DNA from: Mediannikoviicoccus sp037890055
Lineage (GTDB): Bacteria; Bacillota; Clostridia; Tissierellales; Peptoniphilaceae
Assembly: GCA_037890055.1 (NCBI GenBank)
Contig: JBBKBD010000013.1
Direction: 5' to 3' (one strand)
DNA: 50,590 nt
Part shown: piece after piece, positions 15,243-24,443 of the stretch
Position numbering within the stretch: the stretch's first letter is position 1
How the letters are laid out: each line of letters begins with the position of its first letter
The notes under the pieces: generated by a model
What the model was told of the DNA's origin: nothing
What the model saw: the letters and a program-made list of their open reading frames with translations, nothing else
Databases searched by the model: none
Translations under genes and position numbers: made by a program

Positions 15243-17972
15243 ATGAATTGGTATAATCAAAAACCAGAGGAAATCGAAAACAAACTCGATACCAATAGAA
15301 AATCTGGTTTAACTTCCTCCAAAGCCCAATCACTTCTACAAGAGCATGGACCAAATGCGCTAAAAGAAGGAGAAAAGAAGGGACTTGGAGAAAAATTAAA
15401 AGAACAATTTTTAGATCCGATGATTATAATACTATTTATTGCAGCAATTCTTTCAGCAGTTGTATCTGAATGGTCAGACGCAGTTATAATTATTGCAATT
15501 GTAATTTTAAACGCTGCACTTAGTATTTATCAAGAGGGAAAGGCGGAAGAGGCAATTGCAGCTTTAAAGAAGATGGCATCGCCCTCAGCCAAGGTCTATA
15601 GGGATGGACAATTAAAACACATCTCATCAGAAGAACTAGTTCCTGGAGACTTGGTTGAACTTGAAACTGGAGATATTGTTCCAGCAGACCTAAGACTTGT
15701 GGATTCAGTTAACTTAAAAATTGAAGAAGCGTCTTTAACAGGAGAATCAGTTCCGGTTGAAAAAAATGCGGACCTTACTTATGACCAAGATATGGGACTA
15801 GGCGACACTGCCAATATGGCATATAGCTCCACAATAGTTTCATATGGTAGAGGTATGGGAATTGTAGTTGAAACTGGAGAACATACAGAAATAGGTAAAA
15901 TTGCAACAAAACTTGCAACAACAGAAGACGAACAAACACCTTTACAAAGAAAACTTGCGGGACTTTCAAAGGTTCTAGGAATACTTACAGTGGGAGTTTG
16001 TATTGTAGTTTTAGTAGTAGGAGTTATTTATGGCCATGAATTTTTAAACATGGTACTTACTTCAGTGTCCCTTGCAGTTGCAGCCATACCAGAAGGACTT
16101 CCTGCCATAGTTACAATAGTTCTATCCCTTGGCATGAGCAGAATGGCAGACAGACATGCCATAGTTAAAAAGCTACTGGCAGTAGAAACCCTTGGTACAA
16201 CAACATTTATTTGTTCAGACAAGACAGGAACCCTTACTCAAAACGAAATGACAGTTGTTAAGGCCCTTGTGGACAATGAAGAGATAAATATAACCGGTAC
16301 GGGATATGCTCCAGAAGGAGAATTTTTCATAGGAGAAAATAAAATTGGCGTTGAAAACGAAGGCTCATTATATACCTTCCTAAATATCTGTGCACTAACA
16401 AACGACGCAAAGCTTAAAAAAGAAGCTGATGGTTACGAAATGATTGGTGACCCAACAGAGGGGTCCCTACTTACATTGGCGGGCAAACTTGGAATCACAA
16501 AGGAAATGGCAAACGAAGACTACGAGAGAATTGCAGAAATTCCATTTGATTCTGGAAGAAAGATGATGACAACTTTCCACAATAGATTTATCCCGGAAAA
16601 GATAGTTTCATTTACAAAAGGTGCACCAGACATTGTAATCGACAGATGTACAAAGATTTTAATAAATGGAAAAGTCGAAGAACTTACAGAGGATATGAGA
16701 AAGAATATCCTAGATAAGAATACAGAATTTGCAAGACAGGCTCTAAGAGTTCTTTCATTTGCATTTAGAATTCACGACAGCCTTCCAAGTGAAATAACAT
16801 CTGAAAACATAGAAAAAGATTTAATCTTTGTAGGACTTGCGGGAATGATTGACCCTGCAAGACCAGAAGTTAAGGTAGCAATAAAAGAATGTAAATCAGC
16901 GGGAATAGTTCCTGTTATGATTACAGGGGATTACCTTGAAACAGCCCTTGCAATTGCAAAGGAACTTGGAATTGCAGAAGATGATTCACAAGCTATTATG
17001 GGAAAAGAACTTAACAACATGAGCGAAGAAGAAATTAGAGAAGTTGTTAAGACAAAGAGAGTATTCGCCAGAGTTTCTCCAGAAAATAAAGTACAAATAG
17101 TAAGTGCTTTAAAACAAAATGGAGAAATAACAGCCATGACAGGGGACGGTGTTAACGACGCTCCTGCAATTAAAAAGGCGGACATTGGTGTTGCCATGGG
17201 TATTACAGGTACCGACGTAACAAAGAACACCGCAGAAGTAATCTTAACAGACGACAACTTTGCAACCATTGTTCACGCAGTTGAAGAAGGAAGGATAATA
17301 TACTCAAATATTAAAAAATTTGTTTCCTTCCTACTAAGCTGTAACGTAGGTGAAATACTTGTAATCTTCTTAGCCATTATATTCAACTGGCCGGTACCAC
17401 TTGTGCCAATCCAATTGCTATGGCTAAACCTTGTTACTGACTCCTTCCCTGCATTAGCACTAGGAGTTGAACATGGGGAAAAAGATATAATGGAAAAAGC
17501 ACCAAGAGATCCAAATGAAGCCATTATAGACAAACAACTTACCGTTTCAATAATCCTACAGTCACTGGCAATTACAGTTGCAGTACTGGCATCATACTTC
17601 CTTGCACTTAAAAACTATGCACCGGCAGGATGGCAAGAACTCCACGCAGCGGGAACGCTAAACGCTGTTGAACTTAGAGAACCACGTTCCATAGCCTTTA
17701 CAACACTTATACTATGCGAACTTCTACGCTCATTCTCAGTTAGGTCAGCAGACTACACATTATGGGAACTTGGACCTGCTTCAAACAAGAGACTTCTTCA
17801 AGGAGTTGGAGTATCACTACTTCTAACACTTATAGTAGTATATATTCCAGGACTTAATGACCTGTTTGAAACATTCCCACTAGGATTAAGAGATTGGGTT
17901 CTTATAATACCTTTCTCACTACTTCCTTTTGTAATTGGAGAAGTGTGGAAAGTTATAAAGAGAAAAAAATAA
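15243..17972 (+). CDS. P2-type cation-transporting ATPase (Ca2+/Mn2+ exporter)
   Basis: This 909-residue protein starts behind AGGAGG. Domain order is typical: N-terminal cation ATPase domain, the actuator TGES motif (SLTGESVPV near 165-173), the M4 motif AAIPEGLPA, the phosphorylation site DKTGTLT with Asp326, KGAP in the nucleotide domain, and MTGDGVNDAPAIKKADIGVAMG in the P domain. Six C-terminal membrane segments follow. PEGLPA and the overall layout fit the SERCA/PMR1-like group, which transports Ca2+ and Mn2+. The manganese riboswitch in its leader makes Mn2+ export the best guess. It is transcribed alone and ends in a strong terminator. Confidence 0.93.
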   Translation: MNWYNQKPEEIENKLDTNRKSGLTSSKAQSLLQEHGPNALKEGEKKGLGEKLKEQFLDPMIIILFIAAILSAVVSEWSDAVIIIAIVILNAALSIYQEGKAEEAIAALKKMASPSAKVYRDGQLKHISSEELVPGDLVELETGDIVPADLRLVDSVNLKIEEASLTGESVPVEKNADLTYDQDMGLGDTANMAYSSTIVSYGRGMGIVVETGEHTEIGKIATKLATTEDEQTPLQRKLAGLSKVLGILTVGVCIVVLVVGVIYGHEFLNMVLTSVSLAVAAIPEGLPAIVTIVLSLGMSRMADRHAIVKKLLAVETLGTTTFICSDKTGTLTQNEMTVVKALVDNEEINITGTGYAPEGEFFIGENKIGVENEGSLYTFLNICALTNDAKLKKEADGYEMIGDPTEGSLLTLAGKLGITKEMANEDYERIAEIPFDSGRKMMTTFHNRFIPEKIVSFTKGAPDIVIDRCTKILINGKVEELTEDMRKNILDKNTEFARQALRVLSFAFRIHDSLPSEITSENIEKDLIFVGLAGMIDPARPEVKVAIKECKSAGIVPVMITGDYLETALAIAKELGIAEDDSQAIMGKELNNMSEEEIREVVKTKRVFARVSPENKVQIVSALKQNGEITAMTGDGVNDAPAIKKADIGVAMGITGTDVTKNTAEVILTDDNFATIVHAVEEGRIIYSNIKKFVSFLLSCNVGEILVIFLAIIFNWPVPLVPIQLLWLNLVTDSFPALALGVEHGEKDIMEKAPRDPNEAIIDKQLTVSIILQSLAITVAVLASYFLALKNYAPAGWQELHAAGTLNAVELREPRSIAFTTLILCELLRSFSVRSADYTLWELGPASNKRLLQGVGVSLLLTLIVVYIPGLNDLFETFPLGLRDWVLIIPFSLLPFVIGEVWKVIKRKK

Positions 17973-17979
17973 AAAATAT

Positions 17980-18013
17980 GATGCATCTTTAAAAGAGATG
18001 CATCTTTTTTTTA
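17980..18013 (+). terminator. Terminator of the P-type ATPase gene
   Basis: GATGCATCT (17980-17988) and AGATGCATC (17996-18004) form a perfect 9-bp stem followed by a run of T. Confidence 0.85.
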
Positions 18014-18130
18014 TTTTGAAAAATATAAATTACCAATGATATTTATATTTTTACTTTTTTATTTTTATTTACTATGATACAATAACAGCAAGGATTAATC
18101 ATCTTTAAATTAAGAGAAAGGAGAGTAAAA

Positions 18131-19195
18131 ATGAAAAAAGAAGACAGTAAAGTATTTTTAGGAGGACTTCTTATTGGTGCAATTGGAATTATTTTAATGC
18201 ATCTAGGAAATCCTGGTAACATGGGCTTTTGTATAGCGTGTTTCTGGAGAGACATCGCCGGAGGACTTGGTCTGCATAGAGCAGAAGTTGTCCAATATAT
18301 AAGACCAGAAATAATAGGTCTAATACTTGGAGGAACTCTATCAAGCTTTATCTTTAAAGACTTTAGAGTAAGAGGCGGATCAAACACACTTATAAGATTT
18401 TTATATGGTGTGTTCATGTCCATAGGAGCACTAGTATTCTTAGGATGTCCTCTTAGAATGATATTTAGACTTGGTGGCGGGGACCTAAACGCAATAGTTG
18501 GACTTGTAGGATTTTTAGTAGGAATTATAATTGGTATTCAATTCTTAAAAAATGGTTATTCACTTGGAAGAAATTACAGAGAATCTAAAGTAGCAGGATT
18601 AATCATGCCAGCATTTGCCATAATGTTATTAATCTTCTTACTAGTTAAACCTGCATTTATCTTCTTCTCAGAAAAGGGACCAGGTTCAATGCATGCACCA
18701 ATAATAGCATCATTAGTAGGTGGACTAGTAGTTGGAGCAATTTTACAAAGAACAAGACTTTGTACAGGTGGAGCATTTAGAGATTTATTCCTAATCAAAG
18801 ACAAACACTATCTATGGGGAATTATTGGAATATTTTTAGCAGCACTAATAGGAAACCTTATCCTTACAAAGGGTCAACTACACATAGGCTTTGCTGAACA
18901 ACCAGTAGCTCACTCAGATGGACTATGGAACTTCTTAGGAATGGTTATAGTTGGACTTGGCGCAGTACTACTAGGTGGTTGCCCAATTAGACAAACCATC
19001 CTTTCATCAGAAGGAGACAGTGACGCAGCAGTTACAGTATTCGGTCTTTTAGTAGGAGCTGCAGTGGCTCACAACTTTGGACTTGCATCAAGCCCAGAAG
19101 GAGCTACACCTAATGGAAAGATAGCTACAGTCATAATAATAGTTATTATGCTTATAATGTCCGCAATGACAACAAAATTTGCAAAGGAGAAATAA
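18131..19195 (+). CDS. yedE: YedE-family selenium/sulfur transport membrane protein
   Basis: This 354-residue protein starts behind AAGGAGAG. It is a multi-pass (about 9-10 segments) YeeE/YedE protein. Conserved cysteine motifs include MGFCIACFWRD near 30-40, FLGCPLRM near 105-112, LCTGGAFRD near 213-221 and LGGCPIRQ near 280-287. Relatives carry thiosulfate or selenium species through such cysteines. The stop TAA shares its final A with the ATG of the TusA-like gene, and a DUF3343 gene follows. That trio is the arrangement linked to selenium metabolism in anaerobes, so selenium (or reduced sulfur) uptake is the likely role. Confidence 0.88.
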   Translation: MKKEDSKVFLGGLLIGAIGIILMHLGNPGNMGFCIACFWRDIAGGLGLHRAEVVQYIRPEIIGLILGGTLSSFIFKDFRVRGGSNTLIRFLYGVFMSIGALVFLGCPLRMIFRLGGGDLNAIVGLVGFLVGIIIGIQFLKNGYSLGRNYRESKVAGLIMPAFAIMLLIFLLVKPAFIFFSEKGPGSMHAPIIASLVGGLVVGAILQRTRLCTGGAFRDLFLIKDKHYLWGIIGIFLAALIGNLILTKGQLHIGFAEQPVAHSDGLWNFLGMVIVGLGAVLLGGCPIRQTILSSEGDSDAAVTVFGLLVGAAVAHNFGLASSPEGATPNGKIATVIIIVIMLIMSAMTTKFAKEK

Positions 19196-19401
19196 TGAAA
19201 AATATAGACGTTAGAGGACTTTCATGTCCAGAACCTGTTATCCAAACACAAATGGCAGTTAAAGCAGGGGAAAAATCCTTAGAGATTTTAGTTGACACAA
19301 ACATAGCAAAAGAAAATATTAACAGATTTTTAGAATCAGAAGGCTTCAAGGTTCAAATTAAAGAAGAAGGATCCGATATAAAAATATCGGCAAATAAATA
19401 A
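19195..19401 (+). CDS. TusA/YedF-like sulfurtransferase
   Basis: This 68-residue protein is a single SirA/TusA domain. VRGLSCPEPVIQTQMAV carries the catalytic Cys at residue 11 in the CPEP motif. Such proteins pass a persulfide or selenide between partners. Its start overlaps the yedE stop by one base and its own stop overlaps the next ATG, so the three are translationally coupled. Confidence 0.88.
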   Translation: MKNIDVRGLSCPEPVIQTQMAVKAGEKSLEILVDTNIAKENINRFLESEGFKVQIKEEGSDIKISANK

Positions 19402-19628
19402 TGAAACATATTGTAACATTTCACACCATAAGCGAAGCACTGAGATTTGAAAGAGAATTAAAAGCAAAGAATTTAAAAGTGGGACTTAGACCCGTTCCAC
19501 GAAAACTTAGCAGTTCATGCGGCAACTGTGCCTTTATAGACTCCAGTGAGTTAGAAGAAGTAAAGTCCATAATGCAAGAAAAAAATTTAGAATATGACGG
19601 TATCTATTCAGAAAAAGATGCTATATAA
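19401..19628 (+). CDS. DUF3343 putative Se/S carrier protein
   Basis: This 75-residue protein fits the DUF3343 (Se/S carrier-like) family: HIVTFHTISEALRFERELK at the start, then PVPRKLSSSCGNCAF with a paired CGNC motif at about 40-43. The family accompanies YedE and YedF in selenium-using anaerobes. The CxxC pair probably holds the chalcogen. The exact transfer step is not established. Confidence 0.82.
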   Translation: MKHIVTFHTISEALRFERELKAKNLKVGLRPVPRKLSSSCGNCAFIDSSELEEVKSIMQEKNLEYDGIYSEKDAI

Positions 19629-19632
19629 ATGT

Positions 19633-19661
19633 TTGAAACCTTCGACAAACGGATATATATA
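19633..19661 (+). promoter_or_regulatory. Candidate promoter of the GlsB-like gene
   Basis: TTGAAA (19633-19638), a 17-base spacer and TATATA (19656-19661, running on into TATAAT) precede the gene by about 50 bases. Confidence 0.45.
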
Positions 19662-19708
19662 ATATATGGGAGAACAATTCTCAAATTTTTTATTTATTAG
19701 GAGGCATT

Positions 19709-19963
19709 ATGGGATTTTTATCTTGGATTATAGTTGGAGCCCTTGCAGGATGGATTGCAAGTATGATAATGGGCAAGAACGAACAAATGGGAGGTTTTGC
19801 TAATATAATAGTAGGTATTATCGGTGGTTTACTAGGAGGAGGAATTGCAAGTAAGTTCTTTAGCCTTGGAAAACCAAACGGTATCAACATCTACAGCATA
19901 CTAATTTCCGTTGTAGGTTCAGTAATACTATTAGCAATAATCAACGCAGTAAAAAAGAAATAA
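19709..19963 (+). CDS. GlsB/YeaQ/YmgE-family membrane protein
   Basis: This 84-residue protein starts behind AGGAGG. It has three glycine-rich membrane segments; GALAGWIASMIMG and NIIVGIIGGLLGG are typical of the transglycosylase-associated/GlsB family of stress-linked small membrane proteins. The biochemical role is unknown. A terminator follows. Confidence 0.85.
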   Translation: MGFLSWIIVGALAGWIASMIMGKNEQMGGFANIIVGIIGGLLGGGIASKFFSLGKPNGINIYSILISVVGSVILLAIINAVKKK

Positions 19964-19978
19964 AGATGATTAATTAAA

Positions 19979-20006
19979 GAGGGAGGCAGTGGCCTTCCTT
20001 TTTTGA
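19979..20006 (+). terminator. Terminator after the GlsB-like gene
   Basis: GGGAGGC and GGCCTTCC pair around a short loop, with one G-U, followed by TTTTTTG. Confidence 0.65.
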
Positions 20007-20047
20007 TTTAAATAGAGAGAAACAAAATAAAGTACCTGGGAATAAAA

Positions 20048-20090
20048 AAACCCCTTGACTAGTCCTTTACTAACAATAATCAAGAGGTTT
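20048..20090 (-). terminator. Terminator of the minus-strand hydrolase gene
   Basis: AAACCCCTTGA (20048-20058) and TCAAGAGGTTT (20080-20090) pair with one G-U. On the minus strand the stem is followed by a T-run. Confidence 0.65.
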
Positions 20091-20113
20091 ATCACAAAAA
20101 TAACAAGATAAAT

Positions 20114-21052
20114 TTATTTATACTCTTCTAAAAACTCATTTATTAAATTTTTGTATTTATCTTCTTCTTTTTTTGGAAACTCTGTATGCTCAAATCCTTT
20201 TGCTGTGAATAATTTTTTTCGGTTATGGGAGACTGCGTTATATAAATCTTCTCCCATGTGAGGTGGGGTAACTTTATCTATATTAGAATTAGTTATTAGA
20301 ATGGGAATTGAAACATCTTTTATCCATTTACAGGCGTTTATATCACTATATTTAAAGTGAAGTTTAAAATTTGTATAGAAATTGCCAGTCCATTTCATAT
20401 AGGAGAAAGGAATTCCTTGAGATTTTTCAATTTCTTTTAGTTTAGGGTCTAACATTTCATTTGAGTCAGATATGGGGGATTCGAGAATGAGATAATCTAT
20501 ATCACTGTCATCTCGTCCTGCAGCTATTGCAGCGGTTGCCCCTCCATAGGACTCTCCCCACAGAACCAGTTTTCCTGTGTCATCTATTTTGGTTTTAGCT
20601 GTCTTTACAGCGTCTAAAACGTCAAAGGATTCTAAGACTCCAAATGTATTATAGAGAGCTTTATTCTCACCAGAATTTCTTTGGTCAATGGCAATTACAT
20701 CATAGCCCAAGTCTAAAAACAAACGCATTATATGAGGCATGGATGTCTTTGTTCCGCCTAAGCCATGCACTAGAACGGCAATATTTTTATTCCCAGGTTT
20801 TCTTACAAGCAGTGCAGGTATTTGGTGGTCATATTTACTTGAAGGTATGCTTAATTCTTCCACAACCTTATCTTCTGCAAAAGCATCAAAATATTTTTGG
20901 TACGTTTTGGCATTTTTAATAGTTTCTTCTACAGGCATAATATTTGTAACACCTTTAAAAACTTCTCTTCCCATAAAAATTGAGAAACCTATGGCTAGCA
21001 ATAAGACGATAATTAGTATAGCAATTAATACTTTTTTTAATACTTTTAACAA
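20114..21052 (-). CDS. Membrane-anchored alpha/beta hydrolase
   Basis: This 312-residue protein starts at TTG 21052, seven bases or so after GGGAGGTGG. Residues 8-28 are a hydrophobic anchor, so the catalytic domain is probably outside the membrane. LVHGLGGTKTS (about 94-104) is the oxyanion region, LWGESYGGATAA (about 168-179) holds the Ser nucleophile, and FEHTEFPK near 290 the His. It resembles S9-like or YfhR-type hydrolases. The substrate is unknown. Transcribed alone, downstream of the glycosyltransferase gene. Confidence 0.78.
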   Translation of the reverse strand: MLKVLKKVLIAILIIVLLLAIGFSIFMGREVFKGVTNIMPVEETIKNAKTYQKYFDAFAEDKVVEELSIPSSKYDHQIPALLVRKPGNKNIAVLVHGLGGTKTSMPHIMRLFLDLGYDVIAIDQRNSGENKALYNTFGVLESFDVLDAVKTAKTKIDDTGKLVLWGESYGGATAAIAAGRDDSDIDYLILESPISDSNEMLDPKLKEIEKSQGIPFSYMKWTGNFYTNFKLHFKYSDINACKWIKDVSIPILITNSNIDKVTPPHMGEDLYNAVSHNRKKLFTAKGFEHTEFPKKEEDKYKNLINEFLEEYK

Positions 21053-21103
21053 AATCCACCTCCCGAGTTTACCAAAATCTTTGTTTAAATATCTAATTTT
21101 ATT

Positions 21104-22339
21104 TTATCTTACACTATTTATAAACTCAAACATTCTATCAGCTATTTTTTCCCAAGAGTGGGCCTTAACTTCTTCAAAGATTTCATCTGGAATCTTTTCG
21201 CCGCTCTTTGCCCTTTGAACTTGAATGTCGATGGATTTGGCTAGGTTATTTACATAGGTAGGTATCTCTTCTTCGACTGGTGTGTCCAAATTTTTTAATT
21301 TTGGTAGTGGACAGAACTCAATGGCACTTGAGTTATTCACCTTGTCTCCCAGTACTTCCATAAGTGGTTTTTGTTCTGAGGAGACTATAAAGCAACCTGA
21401 GGCCAAGGCTTCTATGGCAACTAGGCCAAGGCCTTCGTAATATGATGGTAGGATAAATATGTCTGAGTATCTAAACATATCTGCCAGTTCAACTTGATGC
21501 TTTGCGTTGAAAAGCTTTATATTTTTTGTGCCCTTTATTGCATTGTGGATTCTTTTTATATTTTCTCCAACGGGCGTGCCGATTACATTTAATATTACAT
21601 CACAGCCATAGTTCAGTGACTTAAATGCTTCTATCATTTCATAAACGCCCTTTGAATTGTCGATCTTTCCGGCGAATACTACATTTATAAAGCTGTTGTG
21701 CTCTTCGTATTTATATTCATCGTCACGGTAAAAAAGTTCTTGATTGTATCCACCGCCGGTGTAATGAATTTTGTCTTTGTCTATGCCGTAGGTTTGTGCA
21801 ATTTCATCAATTTGTTTTTTTGACAGTGCAAAAGCAAGATCAAGTCTATTTAAGTCGTGAACATATTTTTCTTTCATTATTTTGTTTTGAACGCATTGTC
21901 TAATATCTGTGCCATGGCAGATTCCAACAATTTTTTTGCCTTTATCTGAAAGTAAATCTAACACCAACGAAGTTAACATCCAAAGGTGGTGGCACACGAT
22001 TATATCTGGATCTATTTCGTCAAAGGCCTTTAGTATTTGCTCTTCGAAAGCGCGTTTCCAGTCTTTAACCATGTCTTCTGTCATGTCCTTATACCTGGTG
22101 TTGTCATAGGGCATAACATCTGACATTCCAACTATTGGGAAGTTTAGATTGTCGCTTTTAAAGTGAACTGGATAGCAGTTTTCTTCATCAAGTTCTGTAA
22201 AAGTATAGCCTATACTATTATCAAATCCATAGATGGCATAGTTTTCTCCATGCTTTTTAAATTCTCTTATTAAGTTTGAAAAGTAAACTCCACTGCCTGT
22301 TCTTGCAGGAAGTTGAGCAATTATATGAAGTATTTTCAT
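21104..22339 (-). CDS. Glycosyltransferase family 4
   Basis: The chosen start is ATG 22339, because AGGAG lies just upstream; the open frame extends 5 codons further. The 411-residue product has the GT-B fold of GT4 enzymes: N-terminal LPARTGSGVYFSNLIREF, the mid-protein VVFAGKIDNSKGVYEMIEAF, and the donor-binding EX7E-type segment PSYYEGLGLVAIEALASG near 305-322. It transfers a sugar from an NDP-sugar to an unknown acceptor. No other envelope-sugar gene is nearby, so the product cannot be inferred. Confidence 0.85.
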   Translation of the reverse strand: MKILHIIAQLPARTGSGVYFSNLIREFKKHGENYAIYGFDNSIGYTFTELDEENCYPVHFKSDNLNFPIVGMSDVMPYDNTRYKDMTEDMVKDWKRAFEEQILKAFDEIDPDIIVCHHLWMLTSLVLDLLSDKGKKIVGICHGTDIRQCVQNKIMKEKYVHDLNRLDLAFALSKKQIDEIAQTYGIDKDKIHYTGGGYNQELFYRDDEYKYEEHNSFINVVFAGKIDNSKGVYEMIEAFKSLNYGCDVILNVIGTPVGENIKRIHNAIKGTKNIKLFNAKHQVELADMFRYSDIFILPSYYEGLGLVAIEALASGCFIVSSEQKPLMEVLGDKVNNSSAIEFCPLPKLKNLDTPVEEEIPTYVNNLAKSIDIQVQRAKSGEKIPDEIFEEVKAHSWEKIADRMFEFINSVR

Positions 22340-22502
22340 TTTTTCTCCTATCATAAATTTAGTCTCTCCAATCCTCTATAATTTAACATTATGCGAGAAT
22401 TTAGTCAAATTATAAATAAGCTAAAAAAGCGCTTAATAATATATGGTAAATATCGTTCTTTATTGTTACAATGTAGTTAAGTATTATTAGTGGAGGAATG
22501 TG

Positions 22503-23129
22503 ATGAACAAAATTCTTACAATAATTGTGGGCAGCAAATATGGCAAAAAGATACTGGAAAGTATTGACAAGAGCCTATATAAAGAAGTATTCTTACTTGA
22601 AGGCACTGGAACATCTTCCAGTGGACTACATTATTTGCTAAAACTTTACGACATTAAAAAGGACATTATGTCTTTTATAGTTTCAAAAGAAAATTTGGAT
22701 AAAATTTATAATTTTTTACTTGATGATATGGGCCTTGGTAACGATTTACGAGGTATAGCCTTTGACATAGACATAGATAAATTTGGGGATGAGGATATGA
22801 ATACAGATAGACGAGAAGAAGGTTTTCTTTACGATGCAATATTTGCAATAGTTAATCATGGACATAGTGATGATGTTATATTAGCTGCTGAAAGAGCTGG
22901 AAGTATTGGAGCAACTGTACTAAATGCAAAGGGCTCTGGTTATGAAAAGAGAAATCCTATTTTGGAACTAGTGGTAGAACCGGAAAAAGAAGTTGTACTT
23001 ATTATTAGCCCCCATACAAAGACCAATGCTATTATTGAATCCATCGATGAAGATATGAATAGTGGTGGAAAGAAAAATGCAATAACTTTTGCCATAAATG
23101 TAAATAGGGTTGAAGGGCTTAGAGGTTGA
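22503..23129 (+). CDS. PII-like signalling protein, two tandem domains
   Basis: The chosen start is ATG 22503, six bases after GGAGG; a GTG three bases earlier is possible. The 208-residue protein contains two PII-fold halves. The second (about 108-208) has the T-loop-base segment AAERAGSIGATVLNAKGSG and a late EPEKEVVLIIS, typical of the PII superfamily. The first half is divergent. PII proteins sense nucleotides or metabolites and regulate partners. Here no ammonium transporter or nitrogen gene is near, so the partner is unknown. Its stop overlaps the TTG start of the next gene. Confidence 0.72.
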   Translation: MNKILTIIVGSKYGKKILESIDKSLYKEVFLLEGTGTSSSGLHYLLKLYDIKKDIMSFIVSKENLDKIYNFLLDDMGLGNDLRGIAFDIDIDKFGDEDMNTDRREEGFLYDAIFAIVNHGHSDDVILAAERAGSIGATVLNAKGSGYEKRNPILELVVEPEKEVVLIISPHTKTNAIIESIDEDMNSGGKKNAITFAINVNRVEGLRG

Positions 23130-23593
23130 AAAATATTTTTGAGTATGAAAGCCCCATGGGACGTCTTTACATTGGAGAAGAGAGAGGCTTTTTAACTGAT
23201 ATCTCCTTTGAAAAAATAGTTGGAGAAAGAAGAAAAACCGATGTTATTTCAAAAACCATTCAGGAGCTTGATGAATACTTTAATCATCAGAGGACTAATT
23301 TTGATATTCCTATTAAATTAAGTGGAACGGATTTTCAAAACAAAGTATATGAATGTATTTATAAAACTTCTTATGGCAGTACCACTAGCTATGGAGAAGT
23401 TGCAAGGGTCATTGGTTTTCCAAGAGCATATAGGGCAGTTGGTAACGCCCTAAATAAAAACCAAATACTTATAGTAGTTCCATGCCACAGGGTTGTTAAG
23501 AGTAGTGGCGAAGTTGGAGGTTTCAGAGAGGGATTAAATAATAAAAATTTTTTATTAGAACTTGAGAGGGAAAATAATGATAAGACGATTTAA
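23126..23593 (+). CDS. ogt: Methylated-DNA-protein-cysteine methyltransferase
   Basis: This 155-residue protein starts at TTG, overlapping the preceding stop by 4 bases. It removes alkyl groups from O6-alkylguanine in DNA in a suicide reaction. The acceptor Cys120 is in VPCHRVV, and the helix-turn-helix and Arg-finger region TSYGEVARVIGFPRAYRAVGNAL lies at about 89-111. The length is normal for a single-domain Ogt protein. Its end overlaps the metallophosphoesterase gene by 17 bases. Confidence 0.92.
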   Translation: MKNIFEYESPMGRLYIGEERGFLTDISFEKIVGERRKTDVISKTIQELDEYFNHQRTNFDIPIKLSGTDFQNKVYECIYKTSYGSTTSYGEVARVIGFPRAYRAVGNALNKNQILIVVPCHRVVKSSGEVGGFREGLNNKNFLLELERENNDKTI

Positions 23594-24395
23594 AATATTT
23601 TTAGCAGTAATTTTATTAATATTTATCCTATACAATGTGTACAACTTTTTTAATATAGTCATAAATAAGAAGGTATTTAAAAGTTCAAAGGTTCCAAAGG
23701 AATTTGATGGCTTTAGAATAATTCAGATAAGTGACTTTCACAATAAAAAATTTCACAGAAGAGATTTTTTCATAAAGTCTGTAATAACACAGAGGCCAGA
23801 TGTGGTTTTTTTAACTGGAGACTTTGTTGACTCTAGAAAGCCAGACTTTAAATATGCACTTAATGTAATTAAAGAGCTTGTACCTGTAACTAAAATTTAT
23901 TATGTTTTAGGAAATCACGAGGGAAGACTTAAGGGAATAGATAAATTTCTCGACGACTGCACAGAGCTTGGGGTTGTGGTACTAAGACAGCAGTCTGAAA
24001 TAATTAGAAGGGGCGACTCTTTTATAAATATTGTAGGTGTGGATGACACCAGTATTACAACCATATGGACCATTAGAGATGTACTAAAGGAAAAGTTAAT
24101 TAATGGTAATTTAAATATTCTCCTATCCCATAGGCCAGAAATTTTTGATGAGTATGTTGACAAAGGCTACGACCTTATTTTTACAGGACACACCCATGGC
24201 GGCCAGGTACGAATACCATTTCTTGGTGCAATCTTTGTTCCAGAACAAGGGGTATTACCAACCTATGACAAAGGCGCATTTACAAAGAAAGATAGCATGA
24301 TGATAGTTTCATCGGGCATAGGGACTTCTGTAGTTCCCATAAGAATTTTTAACAAGCCTGAGTTAGTATTGGTTGAATTAAAATATGAAAAATAA
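23577..24395 (+). CDS. Membrane-anchored metallophosphoesterase
   Basis: The chosen start is ATG 23577, behind GAGAGGG, giving 272 residues; an in-frame TTG at 23562 lacks a ribosome site. A hydrophobic anchor covers residues 6-27. The calcineurin-like metal motifs are ISDFHNKKF, TGDFVDS, GNHEG and GHTHGGQ. It resembles YkuE-type phosphoesterases, some of which act on UDP-diacylglucosamine-like lipids. The substrate here is inferred only at family level. Confidence 0.88.
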   Translation: MIRRFKIFLAVILLIFILYNVYNFFNIVINKKVFKSSKVPKEFDGFRIIQISDFHNKKFHRRDFFIKSVITQRPDVVFLTGDFVDSRKPDFKYALNVIKELVPVTKIYYVLGNHEGRLKGIDKFLDDCTELGVVVLRQQSEIIRRGDSFINIVGVDDTSITTIWTIRDVLKEKLINGNLNILLSHRPEIFDEYVDKGYDLIFTGHTHGGQVRIPFLGAIFVPEQGVLPTYDKGAFTKKDSMMIVSSGIGTSVVPIRIFNKPELVLVELKYEK

Positions 24396-24397
24396 TC

Positions 24398-24426
24398 TTT
24401 ACCTTTTAACACTACTCTGCTATACT
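24398..24426 (+). promoter_or_regulatory. Promoter of the ABC exporter operon
   Basis: TTTACC (24398-24403), a 17-base spacer and TATACT (24421-24426), just before AAGGAGG. Confidence 0.5.
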
Positions 24427-24443
24427 GTACTAAGGAGGTAGTT

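Noticed and set aside
15142..15354. Minus-strand frame over the riboswitch
   Set aside because: It covers the aptamer and the start of the P-type ATPase and shows no ribosome site or protein-like features.
18043..18423. Minus-strand 126-codon frame at the start of yedE
   Set aside because: It is antisense to the conserved yedE start and has no coding features.
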